Assembly: GCA_016647705.1 (NCBI GenBank) | Contig: CM028334.1 | Coordinates: forward strand, 4,340,046-4,404,045 | From: Eucommia ulmoides | Lineage: Eukaryota; Streptophyta; Magnoliopsida; Garryales; Eucommiaceae | Length of the DNA stretch: 64,000 bases | Direction of reading: 5' to 3' | Shown: in pieces, positions 25,401-34,600 of the stretch | Position numbering within the stretch: the stretch's first letter is position 1 | Layout: each line of letters starts with the position of its first letter | Position numbers and translations under genes: made by a program | Notes under the pieces: model-generated | What the model was told of the DNA's origin: nothing | Database searches by the model: none | Seen by the model: only the letters and a program-made list of their open reading frames with translations

Positions 25401-28097
25401 AAAAATCATCTTCATTAGTGCTCTCTTCCTGAAGATGGGAATTGTTGTCGTAGGATTGTCCTTCAAAAAATGTGACATCCAGAGAAACGAATATTTTTTT
25501 AGAAACATGATCAAAACATTTATAACCTCTCTGATTTGTAGGATAGCCTACAAAAATACATTTATGTGTCTTTGGATCAAAGTTAGAACGACTAGGATTA
25601 TATGATTATGAACAAAGGCCACACTTCCAAAAAAATTTAGGGAATATCGGTTGTGAGCCGAGTAGTGGGAAAACATTCAGTGAAAAGTTTTATAGGTGTT
25701 TTAAAGTTCAAAATTCTTGTAGGTAGCCCATTAATCAAATAAGTGACTGTTAAAACAGCTTCTCTCCAAAGATACTTAAGAACCTTAGTTTGAAAACTTA
25801 TAGCTCTATCAACTTCCAGGAGATGTCTGTTTTTTCTTTCAGCCACCCTATTTTGTTGAGGTGTATTATTACAAGAACTTTGGTGAACAATGGCAAAAAC
25901 ATCCCCTAATACAGTGTTAAAAAATTCCTTTCTATTATCACTTCGAAAAATTTAAATCTGAGTCTGAAATTGTGTTTGAACCATATTATAAAAAATTTTA
26001 AACACAATTTCAACATTAAATTTTTCTTTTAAAAGGAATACACAAGTGACTCTAGTATGATCATCAATGAAAGTAACAGACCAACGTTTCCCAGAAAAAG
26101 TTGACACTCTAGAAGGACCCTAAACATCACTATGAATTATGGTGAGTGGTTTTGATTTTGTATATGATTGAGATGGAAAAACAGGGCGATGATATTTTGC
26201 TAACTCACAAGATTCACACCGAGAAACATAAGGGTTTTTATTCATGAATAACTTGGGAAACAAATGTTTTAAATATTGAAAATTTGGATGTCCTAATCGA
26301 TAATGCCATAACATAATCTTATTGTCACTAGACACAGAAATAGAATTTAAACAAGTCTGCTGATCTTGCCTTCCAAAGATTGATTCGTTAAAAAGGCAGA
26401 GCTCACCATCTTGTTTAGCACCCCCAATCATCTTCCCTGAGGTATCCTGAAATTCACAACGAGAAAACCAAAAGTTAACTTGACAATTATGATCAAGGGT
26501 TAAATTTGCTGACAGACATGAGATTATATGACAAATGAGGAAATGGTAACTATTCATTTCCCAGCAACAATAGTAAAAGAGCCATCAACAATTTTAACTT
26601 TTTGATTCCCCGCACAGGGTGTATATGAAAAAAAGAATTGCGTTGTGCCGGTCATATAATCGGTAGCACCTAAATCTAATATCCAGGAGCCATTAAACTT
26701 GGTACAAGCGATGGCGGCAGTGAAAGAGTTACCTGATTGTGCTAGAGGACAAGATGGGTTAGGATTTCCTAAGGATTGGGACTGAAACATTCTATATGGG
26801 TTCTCTATCTAAGCTGCTAGCTTGAAATGTGTAGACATCTCCCCCTAACTTGGTGTTAGTGTCACTGCCTGGTTTCTTCTTCCAATTTGTCGGTTTCCCG
26901 TGCAGCTTCCAGCAACTTTCCAGGGCATGCTACGGCTTTCTACAATGGTTACACCAAGGCCTTTGCTTTCCTCCTCGCCTATCTCCTTTTGAATCTTGCA
27001 TCTCAAGCCACAAGAGCAGATCCTTCACCATCTATTTTTGGTTCATCGGTGTTCTTCAACATCACTTGCCACCGTGCTTCTTCTCTACGTAGTTTAGAAA
27101 AGACCTCTCTTATCGTCGGCAAGGGTTGCTTTCCTAAAATACGTCCTCAAACCTCATCGAGTTCTTTATTCAAACTAGCCAAGAACACAAATAACCGGCT
27201 TCTCTCAACGTTTTTGTACTGAGCACTATCATTTGGATTTTCCCATTGTTCAACCTCAAACATATCAAAGTCCGGCCAAATCGTCATCATATCATTATAG
27301 TAGGCCATTACCTCACGATTGCATTTCTAAATCTTCCATATTCGAGTGTTTAAATCGAAATTTTTTGAGTGATTGTCCAAATCTGAATAAGTTTCCTGAG
27401 CTGCTTCCCAGACATCGCGAGCCGTTGGCAGGTAGAAGGGTTTTCCAGCAATTGGTTCCATGGAATTGATTAGCTAGGCAGTCACCATTGAGTTTTCCGA
27501 ACGTCACTGTTTGTATCTCGGATCGTCGATGGCTGGCGGTGTCACTTCACCATTCAAGTGCCCGAGTTTCCCTTTGCCGTCGATCACTAACCACACGGAC
27601 TGAGACCACTCAAGGTAATTCTTTCCATTCAATTTGTGAATGATGATTTGAAGAGAGTTTTCAAAAAAGGAGGTAGCCGAAAAAGGTGGCTACGAAGAAA
27701 CAGCCGAAGTTGGCCTCTGCGCAGCTCCCCCCGACGACATTGCAAGAAACGGCGATTGCAAACCGCCTGACGACATCGCCAAAAGGGATGGCTGTGATCC
27801 CCCCGACGCCATTGCCCCGCTGCTGCTGTTCGACGAGCCTGAGCCGTAGCCAACCATGGCGGCCTTGAAATTCATGATCGAACCCTAGGGCACTGATGCC
27901 ATATAGAAAGGAAGGAGGAAAAAAATTATATATTTCATTGATTCAATTACAAGGGTGCAAAAACCTTTAAATAGGAAAAGAGTAATACACGGTTGCTAAC
28001 CCTATAATCCATACAATGAATGAGTTTCCTAATTTAACAAATCACTACTTTCCTAAATTATTCAATCAATCAAATTCATACCGAATCCGAATTAACC

Positions 28098-28134
<37 letters not shown>

Positions 28135-30185
28135 ACCGCTTAATATTAGAGTTACTGGATCGTTATTATGAACTATGAACACTCTTGAATATCATATTAA
28201 TGTTATTATTATCATTATTATATTGAGCTTTGAATTTTTGTCCTTGATCTCATATCTACTCTCTCATGTAGATTTATGGCTACTCTTGGGTTGTCCTGGT
28301 TGGAATTGTTATGATATTCAAGGTTTGTCTGTTCTTGAATTAATGTTCTCTTTCAACATTTTCTTTACCGCTACCCAATTTATTTTTAAGCATTATTCTT
28401 ATTTAGGCGCTGTTCGGTAACCTTTTTATAAGTACTTTTTAAAATAAAAAAAGTTGTTTTGATGAAAAAGTACTTTTACTTAAAAGTAAAAGCAAAATAT
28501 CAAAAACGTTTTTAATAGTGTAGAGATAGTAATATCTTAGTATTATTCCTATAAATAATCTCTTAATTCAAAAACAACTATTTTTTGTTTTTTGGTCATG
28601 TTTTCGCTTTTTTGAATTTTTTAACTCATTTTTTTTGTGCAACACAAACCTACCTTCAAAATTAACTCCACGTTATCAAATGTTGCCTTATTTATTTATT
28701 GATTTATTATGTTGCATGAAATGTAATGATACTGATTTGGTCTCTAAAATTGATCATCTGTATGGCCCGGCAGATCTTCACTTTTAGCCCCAAGAAGTCT
28801 ACCAACTTTCAGCTGATGATGCGATTTTTCCAAGGAGTCACTGCCTTGGGACTTGTGGCTGCCGTTTGTCTTGTTGTTGTCTTGACCGACCTATCAGTTC
28901 CGGACTTATTCGCCAGCTTCCTTGCATTTATTCCTACGGGATGGGCCATCATATGTGTAAGTTAACTTCATTCAAGACCTCCCTTAATTTTCTGCTCAAA
29001 TTAACAGTGGATCTTATTTTCGTTTAGAAGAATATGCTCTAGCTTACCAAAAAAAAAAACATTTAAAGCTACACTGGCTGCGCTTTGTACATGGCCAAAA
29101 ATTACATAAAACTATGATTGGTCAATGTAGTATATGCATGTATGTGTGTTATTTCATGTTTATTCCCTTTCCTCTAGCATTAACCTTGATATTGGATGTA
29201 TTGCTCTTTCGAATAGCATGTCATTTCATAAATAGGGATGGCATCCAACCCTGTTAGTGGTGCCCCACCCCAATAGTGATAGGGTCACCATTTTTTAGCA
29301 GGGACACGGGTAAAAAAAGGTAAACTGGCACTGTATCAAGGGTGGTTCGGGTTAAATTATATCCCCCAAATCATAGTATTTTACTTAAATTTGATATATG
29401 CATATATATCAAGTCACATAGGGATTGGAACGGGTTGGTTTTGGTTCGGGTTTGACAGAAACTGAAACCGTTAAGAAAAATACAAAGCCGAAAAGGATCC
29501 ATAAACCTTCTTGGAAAGTTTTTTAAATTCGAACTGCCCTGTTTAAAACAAAATTGAAACCGATCCCACTTGGTTTTAGTATTTTAGTTAAACTTTATGT
29601 ATACGTGTGATCTTGCTTGTTAGACTCGTGGTGGTTCTAAATATCGGGATCTGGACTGGGCGAGTTGATAAGAAATTCTATTTTGGGGGGGTCAGGGCGG
29701 CAGTGCAAAATTTAGAGGCCCGTTTCAGTTCTTGGTGCCTAAAAATTTCAAATGCTCAGGTGAGTTAGGGTAGTGCATAAATCGCCCAAACCCTCCCCAT
29801 TGCCATCCCTGTTCCTAAGTGAACTAAAAGCGATTGGCCGTAGGAAGAGTGAAACTGTTTGGATACCAAATTTTATTTTTAGCCCGTCTTAATTGTTCTT
29901 CTATGGTTCTGTTCTTCTTTAATGACCTTATTTTTTGTAACGGTGCAGCTGGCCATCACATGGAAGAAGGTAGTAAAGTTCTTAGGCTTATGGGATTCGA
30001 TCCGTGAGTTTGCCCGATTATACGATGCTGGAATGGGTATAATTATATTTGCACCAATCGCCATTCTTTCTTGGTTCCCTTTCGTTTCCACCTTCCAATC
30101 GCGTCTACTTTTCAACCAAGCTTTCAGCCGTGGCCTTGAGATTTCTCTCATTCTCGCCGGGAACAAAGCTAATGTCGAGATCTGA
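5957..30185 (+). CDS. CALS10: Callose synthase 10 (glucan synthase-like 8), 3' part of the gene, 29 exons
   Basis: This is the C-terminal 1,120 or so residues of a plasma-membrane 1,3-beta-glucan synthase (GT48/FKS1 family), which polymerises UDP-glucose into callose. CALS10/GSL8 acts at the cell plate and plasmodesmata. Assignment to the CALS10 branch rests on recalled family sequence: PSNTGSLRLVQWPLFLL, LDTWNILARARNEGRLFSRI, ASYRGQTLARTVRGMMYYR, DNYLEEAMKVRNLLEEF, FNSTLRQGNITHHEYIQVGK and the end SRGLEISLILAGNKANVEI. The large cytoplasmic catalytic region (exons to 19469) is followed by the multi-pass membrane region (19582-30185), which carries the family-typical RATGRGFVV. All visible junctions are GT-AG and all phases join, giving an intact frame to TGA at 30183. 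The first exon seen (28 nt) starts in phase, so some 780 N-terminal codons are missing, presumably upstream of the window. Alternative: CALS9/GSL10, judged less likely. Confidence 0.93.
6058..6180 (-). mobile_element. LINE 3'-end remnant, same family as 14.47-15.06 kb
   Basis: On the minus strand this reads GAGGTCAGGCCTTGTTCCCC, a stretch containing AATTTTGTATT, then AATAAAGCTCTT. The same order of words occurs at 14555-14475 (GAGGTCAGGCTTCG, AATTTTGTATT, AATAAAGCTCTCC). Two dispersed copies sharing a 3'-end with a polyadenylation signal point to 5'-truncated non-LTR insertions. No coding part remains here. Confidence 0.5.
14470..15065 (-). mobile_element. 5'-truncated L1-type LINE with RNase H-like end
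   Basis: The minus strand at about 14800-14725 translates as THCYREANTAADLLVKLRGG, matching the end of the plant LINE RNase H domain, where a His...REAN..AD pattern is usual. It is followed by a 3' untranslated part with AATAAA near 14507. It lies antisense in the CALS10 intron 14003-15209. The rest of ORF2 is missing, so it cannot transpose. Its 3' end is shared with 6058-6180. Confidence 0.65.
17612..17702 (+). repeat. Two tandem 45-bp units in a CALS10 intron
   Basis: The unit CAAAATAATCACTCCAA followed by a short variable part and ATCATGCCA / GTCATGCCA occurs twice head to tail (from about 17612 and 17657). No function is evident. Confidence 0.6.
19912..20440. mobile_element. MITE-like element with short imperfect terminal inverted repeats
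   Basis: The left end reads TATTTGGTTTGCCACTC and the reverse complement of the right end reads TGTTCGGTTTGCAATC. The inside is AT-rich, without ORF, and contains opposed copies of TTTTCAGA / TCTGAAAA. It fills much of the CALS10 intron 19630-20540. The superfamily and target duplication are not clear. Confidence 0.45.
23293..23543 (-). repeat. 3' LTR of the copia element, carrying an insertion
   Basis: Begins TGTCGG at 23543 next to the polypurine tract and ends near 23293. It is longer than the 5' LTR because of a 43-bp insert at 23430-23472 plus a 17-bp duplicated target. Confidence 0.8.
23430..23472 (-). mobile_element. 43-bp RTE 3'-tail insertion with 17-bp target duplication
   Basis: On the minus strand the insert contains ACTTAAGTGGGACAAAG and ACTTAGTTTTGTTA. 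The 3' end of the RTE LINE at 45640-45692 has ACATAAGTGGCACAAAA and ACTTAGTTGTTGTTG. AATTTGACAAATCACTA (23413-23429) and AATTTAACAAATCACTA (23473-23489) flank it, and the 5' LTR has this target once with no insert. It is therefore an extremely 5'-truncated RTE copy or an RTE-tailed SINE that landed after the copia element. Confidence 0.8.
23551..25042 (-). pseudogene. Copia reverse transcriptase and RNase H remnant
   Basis: RT starts near 25042 (MRALDKNATWDKVDLPDGK, GCKWVFTVKYNYDGSLERYK) and continues with KLKKSLYGLKQSPRVWFERF. The catalytic YVDD sits near 24500 (LIIYVDDIILTG) and is followed at once by a TGA stop. Connection and RNase H follow (KYFFGMEV, SHTRPDIAYAVSMVSQFMH, KLYCDNKAAISIAHNP). 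A 20-bp tandem duplication at about 24558-24601 (ATCAGATTGTCCTTGTGTAT twice) shifts the frame inside RT. Confidence 0.85.
25600..26790 (-). pseudogene. Copia protease and integrase remnant
   Basis: Near 26680 the protease box reads ILDLGATDYMTG, where an active enzyme has D-S-G-A-T, so the Ser is Leu. The integrase zinc region near 26310-26190 reads HYRLGHPNFQYLKHLFP and later CESCELAKYHRPVFP, with the spaced His and Cys residues still visible. The integrase core end near 25846-25700 reads MAERKNRHLLEVDRA and WREAVLTVTYLINGLPTRIL. Frames change between these parts. Confidence 0.8.
26900..27875 (-). pseudogene. Copia gag remnant
   Basis: The first ATG after the primer site is at 27875. An Ala/Gly/Ser-rich leader (SSGAMASGGSQPS) is followed in another frame by gag-like words: IIHKLNGKNYLEWSQSVWL near 27650-27590, GKGKLGHLNGEV near 27575-27540, and CLANQFHGTNCWKTLLPA near 27480-27420. 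These follow the plant copia gag (UBN2-type) plan. Several frames are needed to read it, so it is broken. Confidence 0.65.
27903..28101 (-). repeat. 5' LTR of the copia element
   Basis: Begins TGTCGG on the minus strand at 28101 and ends with CTTTCTATA near 27903, then the primer site. It matches 23293-23543 along its length apart from the 60-bp extra segment found there and an 8-bp gap. The usual terminal CA is not seen, so the inner boundary is uncertain by a few bases. Confidence 0.8.
29234..29811. mobile_element. MITE-like element in the penultimate CALS10 intron
   Basis: Ends are inverted: left TAGGGATGGCATCCAACC, right complement CAGGGATGGCAATGGGGAGG. It has no ORF. The TAGGG terminus resembles the hAT-like ends at 41.9, 43.9, 60.1 and 62.9 kb, but I could not read a clean 8-bp target duplication here. 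Confidence 0.5.
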
Positions 30186-31634
30186 AAGATTTTTTTTTTT
30201 TTTTTTTTGTAAGTTATTTGGATTTCGATTTCCACTATACATGGATCAATGGCAGCTGTATATATAGCGATGGTTGAGGTTAGATTTCATGTGTTGATGT
30301 TTTTAGTTGTGTTTTTAGGAAGGATTTGTATGTAGCTCCTCCCCATTGAAGAAGTAGGTTAGATTGTGTTAGTTTGGATATGTCCTCTGTTGTGAATAAT
30401 CTAATTTGTAAGATGGTATTGAAATTGTTTATTAACTTAATATTGGTGTTTGTTTGTTTTTATCTTGCAATGAAAGCCAATGCATGCCTCTTTCTGCCTT
30501 CTATCTACCTAAAAGCTCATATCGATGGCACCTCGATGTCTGTTCTTCACCACTAGGGACTGTCTTCTCATGAATACTCTCCATCCTCTCATTGAACAAT
30601 TACCGACGTCACCATCATGATTGATGTTTATTCTTTATATTTAAAATTTTAATTATTTAAATTAAAATTCTTGTTTTTAGACACAAAGTATGCACTAATG
30701 TATATATATATAAAAATATTTGTGTGTATATATGTGTATATTATTACAATGTGTTTTGTAGGCAAGAATGAAACGAGTTCTAAGATTATAATGTTTATGA
30801 GATTGATATGCAATGAAAGATGAAATGTCAAATAAAATATATCAATTATGATGAGAAATATTTTTAAAAAAAAAAAAAAAAAATTAATTAAAAAACAAGT
30901 GAAGAAAAATTTGATAGGAGTTATACTAAGTTGATTTAAGGGAAGTTGACAACTTTATATTTATCGAAAAAATTGACAAGAACAATCAAAAAGAAAATAC
31001 TTGAGAAATTACCAGTGACGACATTCCAACAATATAATAAAACATTTCAAAATTGTTTTCAAAATTCCAACAATGTTCCAGAAATTTTTTTATCAAAATT
31101 TCGGTCACATTTTGACAAAATATCAAAGTTATTAGACATCCGACAACATTCCAACAAGGTTGTCAAATCATTCACCGATATTCCTCCATCTTGAATCTTA
31201 TAACTCATCCTGCCTAATACCATGTTTGATTTTAAATGATCTAATTCCACAATATATAAAATTAGAAAATATCTAAGAATGAGGATGAAAAACAATTCCG
31301 CATACCAAACATGACAAAGAAACAGTCAATTCCTATAACCATTACACTTGAATCCCCGCGCGCCAAACATGCTGTGTAAATGCCATTCACCAGTATATAT
31401 TCGACTCTTAGAGCTAATACATAACATTAAAGATAATTTACAAATACAGGCTTCAGGCGTGATAAATATCATCACACAACACATCGAAACCAACTATTGA
31501 ACTGAAAACAAAGAAAATAAATCATGTCTTAGAAAAATTTGTAGTTGTCTGAACCTAGAATGTTTAACATCAGAGAGTACTTGACGCCATAAATTCTTAA
31601 CACAGGCTCTGCCTTAGATAGAAACCTGTGTTCA
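30186..31634. other. Convergent intergenic region between CALS10 and the CCCH gene
   Basis: The CALS10 3' UTR must start at 30186 (poly-T run at 30190-30207). No poly-A signal stands out beyond AT-rich text. The stretch 30600-30900 is AT-rich with a poly-A run near 30870. 31000-31150 holds repeated CATTCCAACAA words (31021, 31147) with no recognisable element. No gene is seen. Confidence 0.5.
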
Positions 31635-34600
31635 TTAAAACCGAGGCTGATCTTGTCCAAACGCAGCTGAAGAGTCGCCGTAATTTTCTGGATGATCAAA
31701 TTTACAAGAAGGTCCGAACTTGCAAATACCATACCGGTTGTAATGTGAGCAGATATTTTGATCCTATAATTGTATAACAGATGTTTATTAGAGTAGCGCA
31801 AATATTGAAGGACGGTAATTACTTGAGTGAAACAAATTGGCAATTTGAAGCTTAGATAATTAAACAACCAAGCGGGCACTTAGTGTTTTTTAGAACAAAA
31901 CATAAATTGTTTCTAGATTCCTGTTTTAAAACAGGAATCTAGATTTACATTCTATTCCCAAATTTTTAGAACACATTCTATTCCCAAATTGTTTCTAGAT
32001 TCCTGTTTTGAAACAGGAATCTAGATTCCCAGAAAAACAATTTACAACCTATTCCCAAATTTTCAAAACACATTCCAGAGAACAAAACATAAATTCTTTC
32101 TAGCTTCCTGTTTAGTGTTCTAAGTTTTACTTTTTCTAGGAACAATAACAGAAACCTAGGGCCTAAACCCTAAACAAATACCACCAAGGTAGCTAGCTTA
32201 AATAGTCATTTTATTTTATTTTTTTTGCAAATTTATGCCCTATATAGGTAAAAAAAGGAGACTCAGGAAGAAGCGTTATAAACTCACAGGTCTTAATGGT
32301 AGGCCTTTGTCACTGAGAATGCACGGAGGTGTCTTTGGGAACCGATTCTTTGGATGGTCAAATTTGCAGTTAGACTTGTACTTGCACTCTCCGGTTTTGA
32401 GGAAGTAACTGCATTCAGGTTGTCCAGGTCGTTCAGGAAATTCATCAACTACCATTTGATGTTGCTGCTGCTGCTGATGCTGATGTTGATGTGTATAGAA
32501 GTTGGTATTGATTGCAGGACTGTTCAATGCAAATGCCGGAGGTGTAGGTAGACTCCTATCCGATGATGGGTATACAGGAGCCTCCATGACACAAAAAATA
32601 AATCAATTAATAATGATGAAAACCCTAACCATATAACACACACACATATATATACTAGGGGTTAAGCTGTAAATAAATAAAAAAGTAAGAATAATATATA
32701 TATAATAAAAATATATCTAAATTATCGATTATACGGTTAGGGTACGCGGTTCAGTTTCACGGTTACTATCCCAAAACCAAAACCGCTTCGGTTTCCAATT
32801 TCAAAACCAAAACCAAATTATATTACCTAATGTATATAAAGCGAGAGAGAAACAAAAGGCTCTAATTAAAAAATACATCATATTACCTAATGATCTGTTT
32901 AGATAGTAATCTCAGCAAGGATTGCTAACTCACAAGGATAATTATATGCTAATTAAAATGCAGGACCATCTAGATAAGGGACAATGGATTAGTCTTCACT
33001 TGAGAAAAGTTACAACGTTTTCAACCACTCGCTTTCTATAACCTAATAGAGAAGATAATTAACATTTACCCTGGCAATCTTTCCCCAACACTCTCCCCTC
33101 TAACATAAAATTTCCTTTTTTTGGCGTGTGCGCCGCGCATGTTTGTTGGTTAGTTGGTTTTGGGGGGGGGGAGGAGGGAGTAGGGTAGGGTAGGGTAGAG
33201 TAGTGTATGGGGGTGGGGTGGGGTAGGGTAGGGGGTTTAACACAAAGCTCCTATCTTGATTGCTCAAAAGTCGAAAGAAATCAAACTCCCAACATTTTCT
33301 CTCCCCGGAAAACATCTACCAAAAATTAAGCCTTTTTTTAACTAAGTTGTTAACTTGATACATAGACCATTCCTGGTATGATTTACTTCCTGGAACAAAA
33401 TGCCAATACTAGAAAATATGATACTTTTCTTTGGAAAAAGAGAGTTTTTTTTTTCAACAATCATTTATCTTATTCTAAAAATTAACAATGATTTTCAAAA
33501 TCATCGAAAAGAAACATTTTCTGTTATTTCCCTAAAACATCCCTCAATAACAAATTTGAAAAACAGAACACAGTGATATAATAACCATGCGATCTTTCAA
33601 GACGATGATCATATGAACCATAAACACTTTTGAATAAGACTTGACAACAGAAACAAAATAGACAACCATAAAAATGACGATAAATGGTCAAAGAAATATT
33701 TTAAACTGTGGCATGTGTAACAACATACCTGATATCCGTTCCATTCTGGAGTTGGAGAAGGAACACCTTGCGTTGGTGAAAACATCAATGGCACAAAAGG
33801 AGCAGCATCATTTAATGTTCTTGGCGAAGACCATGGTGACAGAGTTGACTGGGGAGCACCTTGCAGTGGAACAGCTCGACCATTAACATATCCAGCGGGA
33901 GGGTCAGCTCCTCCTACTGTAGTAGGATCTGGATGATTAAACCTGCAGTTTGATCCATACTTGCAGGAGCCAGTTCGCATGTAGTAGTGGCATTCTTTTT
34001 CCCCCTATTGTAAGGTTAAACATAATTATACTACTTCCCGAAAACTGGAATTTACAGATAGAAACATCAACAATCCCATTAAGTAAGAGTAACTCCAACG
34101 GCTAGGCCATCCTTTGAGCCATCCCAAATTTTGGCAATTGTGATACCAAAATGAGCTCCAATCATCATCTGTGCCATTTTGGCGCAGATGCTTTGCATGT
34201 GCCATATTTGGCCCAGGTGTACCCTATGTTCAGGGTTTTAATTTTATTTTAAATTTAAATTATTGTTATAATTTAATTATATCTAAAAAAATCAAAATAC
34301 ATAAAACATACATAATATTGAATATTTTTAAGTTAATTTTTACTTTTAATTTTTATAAAAAATATATTTAAAAACTATAATTACTTCTAAGTTAATTTTT
34401 AATTTTAATATGAAAAAACTTTTAAAAAAAATGGCATACTGATTTTTCCACATCTGTTGGAGGCTAAGGTTTTAAATATCGGCCGTTACGTTACGTAATA
34501 GCTGATACGTAACGGAAATTGGACCCTCCAATACCGTTACAGGGCCGATACTCGAGTCTAGGGCCGATTCACACAGTATCGGTCCGTTATGGGCCGATAC

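Larger units (their letters stand above)
23293..28101 (-). mobile_element. Decayed Ty1/copia LTR retrotransposon inside a CALS10 intron
   Basis: Antisense to CALS10. It has two LTRs, a primer site just after the 5' LTR (TGGCATCAGTGCC, near 27899-27887), a polypurine tract just before the 3' LTR (TTGAGGGGGAG, near 23554-23544), and in copia order gag, protease, integrase, reverse transcriptase, RNase H. Stops and frameshifts break every part. The LTRs differ at roughly 20 of about 190 aligned bases by eye, so the insertion is old. Both flanks are TA microsatellite (left 23275-23290, right 28102-28132), which hides the target duplication. The intron stays spliceable on paper because the exons on either side remain in phase. 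Confidence 0.9.
20541..30185 (+). other. CALS10: CALS10 exon map, part 3 (9 exons) including the C-terminal membrane region
   Basis: Exons: 20541-20699, 20881-20994, 21095-21183, 21349-21507, 21841-21943, 22511-22630, 28272-28322 (IYGYSWVVLVGIVMIFK), 28774-28956, 29949-30185. They encode alternating hydrophobic helices and the stretch QKTVEDFDDWTNWLLYKGG. Introns over 300 bases: 19630-20540 (a MITE-like element), 21508-21840 (nothing), 21944-22510 (a GT microsatellite near 22252-22274), 22631-28271 (a 4.8-kb copia element), 28323-28773 (nothing firm) and 28957-29948 (a MITE-like element). The ORF resumes in frame on both sides of the copia-bearing intron. Confidence 0.9.

Noticed and set aside
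32276-32587. Separate gene starting at the ATG at 32587
   Set aside because: That ATG spans a splice acceptor (ATGGAG before GCT); the frame continues the CCCH gene from exon 4 and supplies its fourth finger.
33155-33235. Interstitial telomere repeat
   Set aside because: Units are irregular five-base TAGGG, not the seven-base plant repeat.
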